64,000 nt of DNA. Origin: Dioscorea cayenensis subsp. rotundata (lineage: Eukaryota; Streptophyta; Magnoliopsida; Dioscoreales; Dioscoreaceae). The stretch lies in the NCBI RefSeq assembly GCF_009730915.1, contig NC_052488.1:24093868-24157867 (forward strand). The letters run 5' to 3'. Made by a program: the position numbers and the translations under genes. How positions within the stretch are numbered: position 1 is the first letter of the stretch; each line of letters begins with the position of its first letter. The notes below the pieces were generated by a model, which saw only the letters and a program-made list of their open reading frames with translations, was not told the DNA's origin and made no database searches. Of this stretch, positions 38,364 through 50,600 are shown one piece after another.

Positions 38364-41300
38364 TCAAGTGGGAGATTCGGCAAGTACCGACGTGTGCCAC
38401 CAGCCACAGGAGATATTGATTGCACAGCATGTCTCCATTTGAACTATAGCCGGTATATTCCGGTCGATCGCATCACCCAATCCAAGCTGTATGTTCACAA
38501 TGAGTACCAGGTTTTTTGATCTAATGCAATCATCATTGATCAAATAAGCATTATTGCTTACCTGACCATACTTGTTCCAACCCCAGCAGAACACCTCCCC
38601 ATCCTCTAATAAAAATCACAGCAAGAGCAACTTGTCAGCATCTTTGCTTATAGTAATAGTGAACATAATGGCTCCACTGGAACATGAAACCTTACCAGTT
38701 GTAATGGCACTGTGCCGAGCACCACAAGAGACTATCTTGGCTTTCTTGTTCTCCAAACATGGAGGGTTCACCAGTTTAGGCAAAGTCTGCAACTGAGAGT
38801 AGAAAACTATGATGAAAAACTTTATGGTTTTAACTGACAATGTCAGCTGAGATAGCTAGTATTCACCTCAGCTTGATCAGAACCTATTCCCAGCTGCCCA
38901 AACTGATTCCCACCAAATGCATAGATGGCGCCTTCAGCGGAGATGCAAATGGTATGCCACAAGCCAGCAGCAACTCCTTTAATTTTAACAGTGAGAAGAG
39001 ATGGGACACATTTTGGACTCAACTCATCATCTGTACTACCTTGCCCGCACTGGACCAGCAAGGCATGGAAGCATTGTGAGTGAATAAATTTCATCGTTAA
39101 AAACTTGTGATTGGATTCTACATGGCAGAGTGAAACTAAAGATATTATCTCAATTCTATAGATTACCGCAGCTTCAATGTTGTGAAATTCAGAACAGCCT
39201 AAGAAAACTTTAGAAGGAGATAAGCATGGTACGGCGAAATTCAAGGATTACCACCCGGGTTCTAAATACAGTTACAAATCTATATGTTTCAGTTGAAACT
39301 ATTCAGTGTCAGCCTGCAGCAGGGTGTTTCTCCTAAAACAACCAATATAATTTGGCAATTGAAAGAAATAACTAAGAATATGAAGCATCTATGGAAAAGC
39401 ACCATCATATGGAAAATATCAAGCAATTAGTTGCATGAACCTCATAATTATTGGTAAAAGACCAAGTGAGAAAATTATTTTATTTTATTTTACTAATGTA
39501 TTTATTTTTTTGCGTAAATGCATTCTTTAACTCAGCTTCCCATTCACAGAATCTACACAGTACTACTAACAACCCTCCAAATTCATAGCTACAAGAGGGA
39601 GAGTATGGAAACTAACCTGCCCATGAAGTCCCCAACCAAAAGTTAGTAATGCGCCAGTATCTGGAAAAATGAATAAACAAATGAGTACAATTTCTTTAAG
39701 GGCCAGAAGAGTTGAACTACTGAACAAGTGATCAGGAATATCAACAACATGGTGAGAAGTTACACTACTAGTAGCCTAGGTCTCTTTACAAATTTAAAAT
39801 CTATAAATGACGCAGGTTATAAATCTAGCTAACAGGAAATTATTAGTCTTAAGACCACATAAGGCTCGGAGTTGGAAACAACGAAGATTAATCATGTTCT
39901 TACAAATGATTGCAGGCATGTTTACAAAACAAATGTAGCTAAAGAAGAGGGGGCTAAATTGCTGGAGGTAATCATGATACGAGGAGATTATACCCATATG
40001 AAAGAGAGATTGAACTATAACATAATGATCACAACATAATAGCTGAACAAGTCGGAGAGAAATTCACAAAAGTTCTTCCAATGATGCTTATGTAAATATT
40101 AAAATTTGAACAACTGTGCAAGGGAAAACTTGGCGCAGAAGAGTTGAGCAAACAAACTACAATACTGATATTCTGTAACATATCTGGCATAGGACAACAT
40201 GAAGTGAGAAGGAAAGCCAAAGAATCAAACTAACCAGTGACAACGATGCTGTGACGCCCCCCACAAGCAATGGTCTTCACGTAGCTTCCAATGACCTTAT
40301 AAACCTGCTCATCTGAACCAATGTTCCTTCTCAAAGCTGCTGGTCGGTCCTTTCCATAAGCACCCAATTCAATGCAAGGAACTGGATGAGGAGATGACAC
40401 CAAGCGAATACGAGAACCTAAACCAAGCTGCCCTTCCCCGCCATAGCCCCAACCCCAAACCTGGCCAATGTCTGAAACTTAGGGAAACATATCAGCAAGT
40501 CTTGTGATGAAAGTTTTCAATCAAACTAAGGAGAAGCTATTACATGTAAGCTCAGATGCAATTAAAGAAATGCAGCACCTGACAATGCCAATGTATGACG
40601 CCCACCAGAAGCTACCGCCGTAATCCTCACACCTGTTTTGAGAGTTACCAGACATGGAGGAGCTGACAGAGTCTCATCACCGGATGTTGAGCTTTCTGGT
40701 CCTTGTCTAGATGAAGATAATCTCCTGCGCTTTGCACTTTCCTCTGCGCTTCTGCTTTCATTACTTGATTGAGTTCCACTACTTGACCTGGGGTTCACTG
40801 AAATGCTTTGCTTTTATTACATCCCTCTTGTTGTAGCATCCAAGGCAGCAAAACTCTTAACTGAAATTGTCTTGATCACCGAAAACATACCCTCTTTTTC
40901 ATCCTTATCAGGGGGAACTTCCATGTTTTGGTCTACAATGATCGTCCCAGAAGGCACACACTCCTTCCAACCCCATGTGTAGACTTCTCCAAAAGCTGCT
41001 TCAGTGAGCAGAAAAATGAAGTAATCCAGAACTTAAATGAGCATATCCACAACCACATTCAAATGAAACCAACTGTCTTGTAGATGTCATATTTTTCTTT
41101 TTCATGAATGATGAACTCTAAATTTCTACACATTAATTGCGAAACCAGACATACAGTGAATTTTTCAATAAAAAAAGAGAAACCTGTAACTGCAGCGCAG
41201 TGAGCCCACCCTGCAGCAGCCTTCACTATAGCTACTTCAGTGGGGAGAGGATACGCCTCTGGAATGTCCTAAGTAAATAATCAAAAGTCTTGAATTCATT

Positions 41301-42053
41301 GCAAAGTTTCAAGTTATGAAAAAATAAAAAACAAAAGAGAAAACAATGAAGATGAATAAATAACCGCTAAGGTTGCAGTTCTACCTCATGCTTCCCTGCA
41401 GTCAAATAACTTTGACCCATGTCATCGGTTGAACCCCAAGTAAGAAGCTTGCCAGATTCTGCTTGAAAGAAGAAGAAATTATGTGTGTCCTTCACAACAC
41501 AACCAACTTTTCAGTTCTGCAATACCGGCTACTGGAAAGATTTTCAAACAGTTGCCCGCTGAAAAGCGCGAACATACCTCAAAGAAAACTTCAAGCTAAA
41601 TCTATTTTCCACTCATTGAGCCAATATGTTCAACGAAAAAAAAGCACAAAAGCCACAGAAAATGCTCAATTTTGTAGTTAACATCTCAAACACAGCAACT
41701 ACAACCAGAGAATGCATCAGTTAAAAAACGAAACGCTACATTTACTATTCAAAATCAAAACTTGACAAATAAAAAAGACAAAAGAAAAGCTATCAAGCAA
41801 AGGAGTCAATGGAGACTGAAACAGCGAGACAGAAGGAAATTGATAAAGCTGGTGAGATACCTGAGATAGCCATGGCAAAGCCGCATCCACCACCGCACAC
41901 ATCCCTCCACGAGTCCCCACTGGTTGAAGAGCCTGGCAAAGGGACAGCCATGGGATGAAGAATAGAAGATCTCTGAGGTGAGGCTCCAGGAAGGTAACCC
42001 CACACAAGCACCATCAGCTTCTTCTTCTTCTCCTTCTTCTCACTGACCTCCAT
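38364..42053 (-). CDS. RCC1-repeat beta-propeller protein (At3g53830-like)
   Basis: A 465-residue RCC1-family protein, closest from memory to Arabidopsis At3g53830; the family includes UVR8 and other regulators, but the role of this member is not established. Eleven minus-strand exons: 42053-41861, 41458-41385, 41268-41184, 40995-40891, 40797-40579, 40471-40235, 39660-39617, 39049-38867, 38786-38696, 38605-38562 and 38486-38364; every junction is in phase. RCC1 repeats show as WGYLPGA, TWGSTDDMGQSY, TWGWKECVPSG, VWGWGYGGEGQLGLGS, TFGWGLHGQCGQGS, AFGGNQFGQLGIGSDQAE and CWGWNKYGQLGLGD, with GGRHT/GGRHS/GARHS/CGWWHT turns. A Ser/Arg-rich insert (about residues 155-190) contains KRRR, a possible nuclear signal. 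The start at MEVSEKK matches the homologue; in-frame ATGs 10 and 16 codons upstream are alternatives. Confidence 0.94.
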
Positions 42054-42497
42054 GATCTTCCCCTTCCCCACGTCCTCTTCCATTTCGTGTCTCCCGCTCA
42101 TCCACCATTCATCTCTGTTCTCTGGCTGCTCTCTGCTGGCTACGAAGAGCCCTAAAATCAAGCTTGAGGGAGAAGGTTGGTTGCCACGTCGGATGAACAC
42201 GTGGAGGGGTGGTTGCTGGCGTGGAGTTCGGAGGACCGGTAATTGGTCAGACGGATCCTGGCCATGAATTCACCCAGAAGTTTCTGGAAGGCGACTAAGC
42301 GCTCCAACCGACTTTTTCTTTTTGATGGAACGTGGCATATCATGAGAGGTGACAAATGTTCTATGTGTTTGTATATCGTCCTTTATTATTATTATTATTA
42401 TTATTTTTAGAAAGAAAGAAAGAAAAGCCCATTCAACAATAACAGCCCAAGACGGCAAGACTACTACTACGGATATAAAATTTTGTGAAAGAAGATT
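42054..42497. other. Divergent region between RCC1-family gene and U1 copy A
   Basis: Promoter and leader of the minus-strand RCC1 gene, then a short (ATT)n run near 42381-42403, up to the U1 promoter. Confidence 0.5.
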
Positions 42498-42550
42498 AGT
42501 CCCACATCGGCTGTTGGGATGGAATGACTGAGATGAGTGGTGGATAAAAG
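42498..42550 (+). promoter_or_regulatory. U1 copy A promoter: USE and TATA box
   Basis: AGTCCCACATCG (42498-42509) lies at about -66 to -77 and ATAAAAG (42544-42550) at about -25 to -31. The 34-base gap fits Pol II snRNA promoters of plants. Confidence 0.92.
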
Positions 42551-42574
42551 GAAGGGGAATGGCTTCATTTGCTC

Positions 42575-42735
42575 ATACTTACCTGGACGGGGTCAACGGA
42601 TGATCAAGAATGTCCGTGGCCTAGGCAAGTGGCTCCTATTGCACTTTGGGGGTGCGCTTGCTTACCATCTGCCCAAGTGGTAGAGTGGACGTCATAATTT
42701 GTGGTAGAGGGGGTACGCGCACGCGCGGCCCCTAC
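42575..42735 (+). ncRNA. U1: U1 spliceosomal snRNA gene (copy A)
   Basis: 161 bases, starting ATACTTACCTGGACGGGGTC, identical in the first 20 bases to my recollection of plant U1. It keeps the 5'-splice-site pairing segment, a stem-loop I loop of GATCAAGAAT, CCTAGGC, the ATTGCAC loop of stem-loop II, GACGTCATAATTTGTGG with the Sm site, and a terminal hairpin ending CGCGGCCCCTAC. This is the most canonical of the three copies and, with its intact promoter, is probably expressed. It lies 29 kb from the other two copies and on the opposite strand. Confidence 0.95.
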
Positions 42736-44559
42736 TCAAACTCTTAATTTAAGCATTTGTCCTTCACACCGACACGGGGTTTATTCATCAGTTTATGCGA
42801 TCCAGATTAAGTTTGATTATATGAATTATCTTTTACTGTTACATATAATGACATTTTTCCTCACTAAGCAAAAGAAGAAAAACAATAAAATGATGGGTTT
42901 ATAATGGATAAAAATAGAAACTCAATCCTCTGCTGAAGCTGATGGTTTATTCTGCCAAATAACTGTACTTCTTTCGTCAATTCAGTAAGTTTTACTTCTT
43001 TCGTCAATACAGTAAGTTTTGTTATTAGGACGGTCCATCTATGTTAAAATTAATCAATTTGGATATGTGAAAAATATTGATCAGATGTAGTGTCAAATAA
43101 CTTTTGCAAAAAAATTAGAAAAACCATGAACGCATAAAATTCCTTGAATGGCAAAAAATAGGCATGGAGGAGAGCACTGGCTCAGAACTACATGAATGAG
43201 AAAAATGAAGTTGGAAGTGTGATAACACTATATCTGTGAAATAGCGAGAGGGAGCTTGGAAGAAGAGTATTAAGTGGAAAGTTGTCATGGATTACATAAC
43301 CCAATCAGTTGGTCAACTGTTGCTAGCACCATATACATTACAAAAACTGTAGAAAGAACTAACAAAAGAGAAGCTCTGATCCATATCTATCTATCATCAT
43401 AGTCTTGAATAGAAAACTAATCAATCAATTATCACGTACCTCCTGCATATGGAACTAACTGTCTTAGAAGATCAATATGAAGATTCCTCACGTCTTCATG
43501 AATTGACCTATGAACAGATCCTGAAGTACACCTCTTCAAGAGTGCGCTGGACTAGTTGAAGAGAAAATTATGAAGTTCCTTGAAGTTGTGGAATTGGATT
43601 TTGATTCTTTCAAGGCATTTTCAATCTCTTCATGCTCTTTTCTTCTTGTTTTTGCTTTCCTTCCCTTTTGTTTTCCCCTAATTGGAGGTGGGATCACTCT
43701 TGTTCAATCATTAATTTTTAGCCAAAACTCTCCATTGTTGGTGAAGTTTATGTAGTGATCATATATCATTTTATTAGTTGAATTAATTAAAATATTATAT
43801 TCCATATATATAATATTTATTTAATATTTTAATTTTTATAATTACTTATTAATTTCTATGTTATGATTACTATTTATATATTATAATTTTTTTATAAAAT
43901 AATTGAAATTTTATTGCTATTGATTATCACAAAAAAAAAACCCAAGATTATAATTTCTGTTCCATCCATGAGAAGTTATTAAAACAAAACTCATCGGCCG
44001 GTGCAAAAATATGAAGAGAAGCAAGATTTGAGAGGGAAAGAGAATAGATTGCATTCTATAAATCCAAGACATAAACCAGAAATATATAAAAATAATAATA
44101 ATTAAATTATACCAAAAAAATATAAAACCCCCAATAAATAAAAAAATAATTAAAAACCTAAAAACTTGCATACAATCTATCAAAGAAACCATAAAAATAT
44201 TATTGGTCAAACTAATTAAAGATGCTCTTTTTTTCTGCGTCCGCCGGCCACAGTAAAATTTGCTCTTATTTTCTCCGGTGACAGTAAAGATAAGAGGTGT
44301 GTGTTTGTATATATTTGTAGATAAAGAGAGAAGTAAAGGTATTAGAGCAAAAGTTTTTTTTAATTTACAAAGACAAAAAGATAATTTCAATACCCCACCA
44401 CATGGGAATGAAATATAACACTCTTGAGGTTTATACACCCTATTTAGGAAATAAAATAAACCATTAATGCTCTAAAATACCATCCAAACAAACGCATAAA
44501 AATGTGTAGGTTTTGAGTAATAGTTAAATAAATTTTAATAAATGAAATTATAATCATCA

Positions 44560-44595
<36 letters not shown>

Positions 44596-44691
44596 GTTTG
44601 GCCCTGTTTTGATTCGAGGGAAGACGGACGCGAGAGGGCGTTTCGTCTTGGAGGAGTCACACCGGAAGATCGGCCGACTTCTCCGTCGGCC
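42736..44691. other. Intergenic DNA
   Basis: AT-rich, with no exon or RNA gene recognised. A minus-strand open frame at 43917-44438 (173 codons) is AT-driven and hydrophobic, with no family resemblance, and is not called. The end contains an (ATT)n tract and the coiled-coil gene's promoter. Confidence 0.5.
44560..44595. repeat. (ATT)n microsatellite
   Basis: About 12 ATT units, about 100 bases upstream of the coiled-coil gene start. Confidence 0.92.
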
Positions 44692-47600
44692 ATGGACGCG
44701 CATCACGCAACCCTGGGTCGACGAACGGTAAGAACCTCTTGGAGTTTTGTTTGAATGCCTTGTTTCCTCTGGTGAATGGTTTTGCGGTGTCGTTGTTAGC
44801 TGGAAGAGATTCGTCAGAAGAGAGCAGCTGAGAGATTGCACAAAGCCTCCTCGGGTCCTGATCTCAATTCTTCAAATGCATACGGTTAGTATTGTTTGTT
44901 TATGTCTTTGATTTCGATTTCTCCGATCTATTTCATTGTCTGATCTTCATCTCGACCTTAAAAGGGGCGTATAGTTCGGAAGGTGGAATTCGAGCATCCG
45001 AGGTGAGGCTTTCTTCTCATCTCGCTCTGTGTAGCATGGGAATTCCTAGCTTTTATTCTATTATCTTCTCCTTTGCCTGCAGAGAGATTCATACGCGCTC
45101 CCATCTCGAGTTAAGGAGCTTGAGAGTCGAAACGCGGAATTAGAAGCTGAAAATCAGAAGCTATTGTCCAAGGTATTTCCTTTTCTAACAACTAAGTTGG
45201 CGCAAGTTTATGCGTGAGCGTTGCTTATTCCAATCTGATAAATTGCTGCGTTTGCCTGCAAGCTTGAAGCAAAGGATGCTGATAATGATACATTGGTCAA
45301 GCGTGTGAATGAACTGGTAATCCAGGGACTTGTATAATTTGAATGCTTGTGTTAGTTCTTTAGTTCTGTATCTGTTGGTTTTATTCAGATTGATGAATTG
45401 CAGGAGAACAACGTTTTACCTGGGTTGAGGAAAGCTCTCAAGGATGTCTCCATAGAAAAAGATGCAGCCTTTGTGGCGAAGGCATGCACAATCATACAGT
45501 AGTAGCATGAACTCCTTTATTTGAACTTCGATCTTCATTTTGTCCTCATACAATGGGTTTTACATATGCAGGAGGATGCTCTGTCCCAACTTCGGACAAT
45601 GAAGAAGCGCATAAAGGAGGCTGAAGAGGACCAGTACAGGGTAGATAATTTGAGTGTTATTCATGTTTGGGACATGTGAAGTTATTCTCAATCTTTTGAT
45701 GACTGTTCTCCTCAATAGGCTGAAGAAGATGCTGCCGCATTAAGAGCAGAGTTGAGTGCTCTACAGCAACAAGGATTTGGGAATTCGTTTGGGGGTTTCT
45801 CCTCTACAGGCAAGTCTGCGGAGGATATTGCTGCAATTGAGAAGGAGATGGGTGATTTGAAATTGGTTTTGCAGGTCCTTTTTTCTCTCCATATTTTCTT
45901 GAATTGTGGCCTCCTGTTTCTTCTATTCTCTGTTGCTGCTGCTAAATGCATGTTTAACATTGCAGCAAGAATCACAATTGAGACTACGAGAACAACAGAA
46001 ATTAGCTGATGAGCAGCTCCGGCTTTCATCTCTTATGGCTGAAAAAAACAAATGCTGGAAGATAAATATCAAGAATTGTCCAAAAAGGCTTCAGGTAGAT
46101 GTCCAAATTAGCTAGTCTGTTCAAATTACAGTCTGTTTTGATTAGGTTTTCACTCACTTCTTCTACTGATTTTGTGTCAATAAATAAATAATAGAATAAA
46201 ACAAAAAAATACTTGGAAGTTACACGACTCTATATTACTCGGGAAATTCATAGATCCTTACTTAAACCAATGAAATCTAGTTCCAAATTCAACACTCCAA
46301 GTAAATTCAAGAAATTCGCAGAGAATTAAGCTCTAAATCAGAGCTTTATCACCCGGAGTTTTTTTCTCTATATTACTCGGAAATTCATAGATCCTAATCT
46401 CTGAAATACATTCAAGCAATTCAGCAGATTATGCTCAGATCTAGGGTTTTCACAGATCAACAAACAACAAATAGACTGATTAACAGTTCTACAGAAATTC
46501 ATTCATCAACAACAACTCTAAAAGCATGAACAATCAACACAATAAGGTAAACAAACCCAGTAGAGAACCTTCGCCGAATTCCTCTCCGATCTCCTCAGAG
46601 AAAGGCCTTCACTCTTCTTCTCTGATACCCTCTCCCTCTGCTTTTCCAGCTTCTTTTATCCCCAAAAGTAATCCCGGAAACGAGTATTTACTCTCCTCTG
46701 CCTTCGTTTCCCGTCCCATACCCCTAGCACCGTTGAATTGCTTTCTTGTATTTTATTCTGGCCGTCCACGTGGCCACTAACTTCCCTAGCTGTCATTGGC
46801 GATGCATACTTTGATGACGATTCTCACTCGAGTGCTCCACCCAACGGCCTCTTCCTCATTCGATCACCAATCCTTGAGATGTCTCCCTGATTTATATCAT
46901 TGTCAGTAACCAACCTTGCATTGTCTCCCACTAAGCCCTTTTCACAACCTTTCTTTTTGACCGCCACCTGTGAATTGACTGCCATGTGGCTTTCTTCTAA
47001 TGATTTGGCTTTGAACTTGTAAGGCAACATGACATTTGCCCTCCCATCAAAATAGACCTTGTCCTCAAGGTCTGTAATCAAATGAGGATATTGTTTCTTG
47101 AATAAGCTGAGATCTTCCCAAGAATTTTCAGTAACAAGCAATCCCAACCAAGATACTAGTATCTGTTGAATTGGTCTAGAATTCCTGAGGATTGTTCTTG
47201 TTTGCAATAGAAATTCAGGCTGTATGATAGGACCTCGTTCATCAGTTAAACAAGGAAGAGATAATATACTACCATGCACCCCTGCATTGTAAGGTTTAAG
47301 GACTGATACATGGAAAATAGGATGAATCCGAGCTCCCTCTGGCAGGTCTAATTTATAGGCCACTTTGCCAACTTGCTGCACAATTTGATATGGACCAAAG
47401 TATCTCATTCTGAGTTTATGATTCTTTCGCAGAAAAAGGGAATGTTGCCCGTATGGTTGTAGTTTTACAAGCACCCAATCTCCAACATTGTAGGATACCT
47501 CACTTCTCTTCTTATCAGCAAAGTGTTTCATTCGAGCTTGTGCCTTCAACAAATTTGCCTTTATTTGTTGTAACAATTTATCCCTTTGTTGTAGTAGATC

Positions 47601-50600
47601 CATCATAGCAACTGGATCTTCAGACTTAAGTTGATAGGGTACCATGACAAGAGGGTCTCGTCCATAAACGGCTTTGAAATGAGTCATTCCCAAACTTGTA
47701 TGGAAAGTAGTATTGTATGACAACTCTGCCCAAGGAAGGAGATCAACCCAAGATTTAGGATTATCGGCTATAAAACAACGTAAGAAATGCTCAACTGCTT
47801 GTTTAAGTTCTCTGTTTGGCCATTAGTTTTCCGGATGATAAGAAGAAGACATGGCCAAAGTTGTACCCATTTGATGAAAAAAAGTGCTTGCCAAAAATTT
47901 ACTTGTGAAAGCCTTATCTCGATCGCTTACAATTGATTTAGGAACTCCATGTAACCTGACAATGTTTGCAATAAAAACCCCGAGCAATAGATTGGCTTGT
48001 AAAATCCTCCTTAAGAAGAATAAAATGTCCATACTTTGAAAGCCTGTCCACCACGACAAATATCACTGAATAACCTCTTGCTATAGGCAACCCACAAATA
48101 AAGTCCATGGCTATATCCTCCCATATCTGTTGAGGAATAGGAAGGAGCTGTAACAATCCTGCAGGATGAGTGTTACTATGCTTAGCTTTTTGACATATTT
48201 CACAAGCTTTAACAAATTCCTTTACTGATTTTCTCATTCCAGGCCAGTAAAACTGGTGAGCCAATCTAACAAATGTCCTCAACTGACATGCATGGCCTCC
48301 CAATAATGAAGAATGGAATTTAGTCAGGAGAATCTGTTGTAACTGAAAATTAGGAGGAACAATAATTTTGTCATGCCAACACAATATCCTGTTTCCAAGA
48401 GTAATCACTAGAATTTTGAGTACACTGAACAATTCCCTGAATGATCTGTTGAAAATGTGTCTTGAGCCTGTGCTATCTGAATCAATTGTAACAAACAGTT
48501 ATGTGAAGTAGAAAATGCCAATTGAAAGCACCTAGATAAACCATCAGCTACCACATTTTCACAACCAGGCTTGTACTCAATCGAGTAGTCAAAACCTAGT
48601 AGTTTGGGCAACCACCTTTGTTGTTCACGTGTTTGTATAACCTGAGTACATAAATGTTTTAAAGCCTGTTGACCCGTCTTGATAATAAATCTGTGACCAA
48701 TTAGATAATGTCTGAATTTGGCCACAACTTCTGTCAGAGCATATAACTCTCCAATGTAGGTAGATTGAGACAGCATTCTAGCTGGCATTTTCTTTGAAAA
48801 GTAGGCAATTGGATGTCTGTTTTGACTTAGTACAACACCTATACTTGTACCAGAAGCATCAGTCTCCAATGTAAAAGGTTGGGAAAAATCAGGGAGTATT
48901 AACACAGGAGCAGTTGTCACAGCCTGTTTTAATTTCAGAAAGGCTTCAGCAGCAGCAGAATTCCAGTGAAAGTTGTCCTTCTTCAGTAAGTCTGTTAATG
49001 GTTTTGCTAAAGTAGCATAGTGTTGAATAAACCGCCTATAATATCCACTCAAACCAAGAAACCCCCTTAATTGTTTTAAATTTCCAGGAATAGGCCAATT
49101 CAATATAGCTTGAACCTTAGAGTTGTCCATAGCCACCCCTTGAACAGACACAATGTGACCCAAATAATCCATCTGCTGCAAATCAAAACTACACTTCGAT
49201 AGTTTGCAAATAAGCGATGATCTTGTAAAGTTTGAAGAACCACCTCTAAATGTTTTCAAATGATCCTCCCAAGATCCACTGTAAACAAGAATGTCGTCAA
49301 AAGAACACGGGGACATATTACGAAAAGCAAATTGGAAAAATTTGATTCATCAAGGTTTGAAAAGTGGTCGGGGCATTAAAGAGGCCAAAATGGCAGTTTT
49401 AAATCTATCTTCCGGTTTCAACAAAATTTGATGGTACCCCGACCTCAAATCCAATTTAGAAAAGTACTTAGCTCCATGTAATTCATCCAGCAGCTCATCT
49501 ACCGTTGGGATTGGAGAAGCATCCTTAATAGTGTTAGCATTAAGGGCTCTATAATCGGTGCAAAAACGCCAAGACCCATCCTTTTTCTTGACTAATAACA
49601 CCGGTGATGAAAAAGGGCTTGTACTTGGTTCAATAATCCCCTCATGAAGCATATCTTTCACCAGCTGCTCAATTTCATTTTTTTGAGAATGAGGGTATCT
49701 GTTTGGTCTAATTCTCACCGTGCGAGATCAGAATTAAAGGAATAGCATGATCAAACTTCCTTAAAGGCGGTAAACCCATAGGTATAGCAAACACCGTATG
49801 ATACTTGAATAGCACTTGCTGCAAATCTTCAGGCAGTTCAACCGAAAAATGTAATTGAGCAGAATTCTGGCTATTCTATGGATTTGATAAATTTGTACAT
49901 GGATGGTCCTGCTGATCCACATCAGATATTGACAAAGTATAGCAAGAATCAATGGCCTTTGTAGAATATAACCTGTGCAACTGATGAATTGATGTCATAT
50001 GTGGTTTTAGACTGCTGTCTCCTTGCAAAGTGATTAGCGATCTCAGTAAAAACAAATTGAATGAACAATTTGTTATAATCGCTATGTGTGGACCCGGTGT
50101 GGCCAACCATGAAGTACCAAGTATCAAAGTCCGCTCCTATCACGGGTAACAAATAAACATCAACATTAAGCACTGACCTTTTTGAATGGTCACTTGTAAG
50201 CCATTAATCAACCCTTACGCTTGTAATGCATTACCATTCCCCACTAACACCTTGAAGGATGGAATTGGAAGAATAGGCAATTGTAAGAATTTAGCATCTC
50301 TCGGTTGCAAGAAATTATAATCACTGCCCCTATCAAGTAACACCTGCACCGCATGCCCATTAATATACCCAGTAAATCTTAAAGTACCCGAAATCAGGGT
50401 ACTATCCATAGCATGTAAGGAAAGAGATTGAAACTCTTGCTGTAATTGTTGAATTGATTCCGATAAAATCTCATCAGAAACCTCATTCATACCCTCCAAT
50501 TCCTCATCCCATTGTAAAGCAAAAGTCTTCGATTAGGACATTTGTGCTGAGGAGAGAACTTCTCATCACAATTATAACATAATCCCTTTGCTCGTCTCTC

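Noticed and set aside
43917-44438. 173-codon minus-strand frame rich in Phe, Ile and Leu
   Set aside because: Composition follows the AT-rich DNA; no conserved motif, no splice-linked neighbours.
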